Assembly: GCA_900155405.1 (NCBI GenBank)
Contig: LT700188.1
Span: forward strand, 744,001 to 808,000
DNA length: 64,000 nt
Direction of reading: 5' to 3'
Source: Negativicoccus massiliensis
GTDB taxonomy: Bacteria; Bacillota; Negativicutes; Veillonellales; Negativicoccaceae
Within the stretch, counting starts at the first letter, position 1, and the number at the start of each line of letters is the position of its first letter. The position numbers and the translations under genes are program-made. Positions 63,835-64,000 of this stretch are shown in pieces. The notes below the pieces were generated by a model, which had not been told where the DNA came from, searched no databases, and was given only the letters and a program-made list of their open reading frames with translations.

Positions 63835-64000
63835 ATGTCATTTTTAAAAATTGAAACGCTGCGCAGTCGCTCTTTGCGAACCGATTCCACGCTGCTTTTG
63901 GAAGGTATTTTAGTCGGGTTGCTGGCGGGTGGCGCGGGCGTCATTTATCGCTTGCTGATCACCTGGTGCGAGGACAGTGTCAGCTATTTGGCGCAACTGG
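63835..64000 (+). CDS. ClC-family chloride channel/transporter, partial
   Basis: Only the first 55 residues are inside the window (MSFLKIETLRSRSL..., EGILVGLLAGGAGVIYRLLI). The first helix with its glycine-rich turn and the following segment resemble the start of bacterial ClC channels. AAAGGA precedes the ATG. The selectivity motifs lie beyond the window, so the assignment is tentative. Confidence 0.55.
   Translation, partial: MSFLKIETLRSRSLRTDSTLLLEGILVGLLAGGAGVIYRLLITWCEDSVSYLAQL

Overview
The window looks like a chromosomal segment from a Gram-negative-walled Firmicute of the class Negativicutes (Veillonella / Dialister / Megasphaera / Negativicoccus type). The reasons are a moderate GC content, Firmicute-style strong Shine-Dalgarno sites and a T-box, an outer-membrane beta-barrel protein ending in Phe, and a sodium-pumping methylmalonyl-CoA decarboxylase of the Veillonella/Propionigenium type. 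Genus and species cannot be fixed from this sequence alone. No phage, insertion sequence, CRISPR array or rRNA was seen.

Layout. 1-6.7 kb: a radical-SAM/DUF4130 pair (the second cut by the window edge), csaA, a crotonase, a copper P-type ATPase and a YigZ-family gene. 6.7-10.5 kb: a LysR regulator and feoAB with a structured leader. 10.5-25.5 kb: the metabolic heart. A minus-strand operon runs scpC - mcmA - mcmB - meaB - mce - mmdA - mmdD - mmdC - mmdB - SLC13 transporter. It encodes nearly the whole route succinate -> succinyl-CoA -> methylmalonyl-CoA -> propionyl-CoA + CO2, with Na+ export at the decarboxylase and a likely dicarboxylate carrier. The last two genes (mmdB + SLC13) exist a second time just downstream as a separately promoted paralogous pair; about 1.7 kb of almost gene-free DNA and one small membrane-protein gene lie between the pairs. 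25.6-32.7 kb: an O-antigen-ligase-like gene, a peroxiredoxin, tRNA-Ser(GGA), a probable small RNA, several small genes, an orphan citrate lyase ligase and an alcohol dehydrogenase. 32.7-44.3 kb: a second LysR regulator, radC-maf-DUF4321, a HAD phosphatase, hutP-thrS behind a T-box, an F420-ligase-like gene, murI, a thioesterase, and two genes with LEA-like charged helical repeats. 44.4-52.3 kb: an SDR, a TauE-type exporter, two polysaccharide deacetylases, pyrFE with an attenuator, a tiny-ORF transcript and a phosphodiester glycosidase. 52.4-61.7 kb: the complete F1Fo ATP synthase operon (atpZ-I-B-E-F-H-A-G-D-C), preceded by wecA-wecB for envelope polysaccharide. 61.7-64 kb: a secreted protein, two tandem small-RNA units, an outer-membrane barrel protein and the start of a ClC channel gene.

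How it fits together. The decarboxylase converts the free energy of succinate decarboxylation into a sodium gradient. The c subunit of the ATP synthase lacks most of the known Na+ ligands, which suggests (inference) that the ATPase is proton-coupled and that the two ion circuits are linked elsewhere. Several operons appear to be controlled in their 5' leaders: T-box before thrS, attenuator-like hairpins before pyrFE and scpC, and a terminator hairpin before feoAB.

The least explained elements are short hairpin RNA units. Two lie in tandem on the minus strand (62790-63067). They have nearly matching promoters and a shared start region, are each folded by a long closing stem, and are bracketed by perfect 24-bp direct repeats. 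A third, with a related promoter and shape, lies at 28540-28640.
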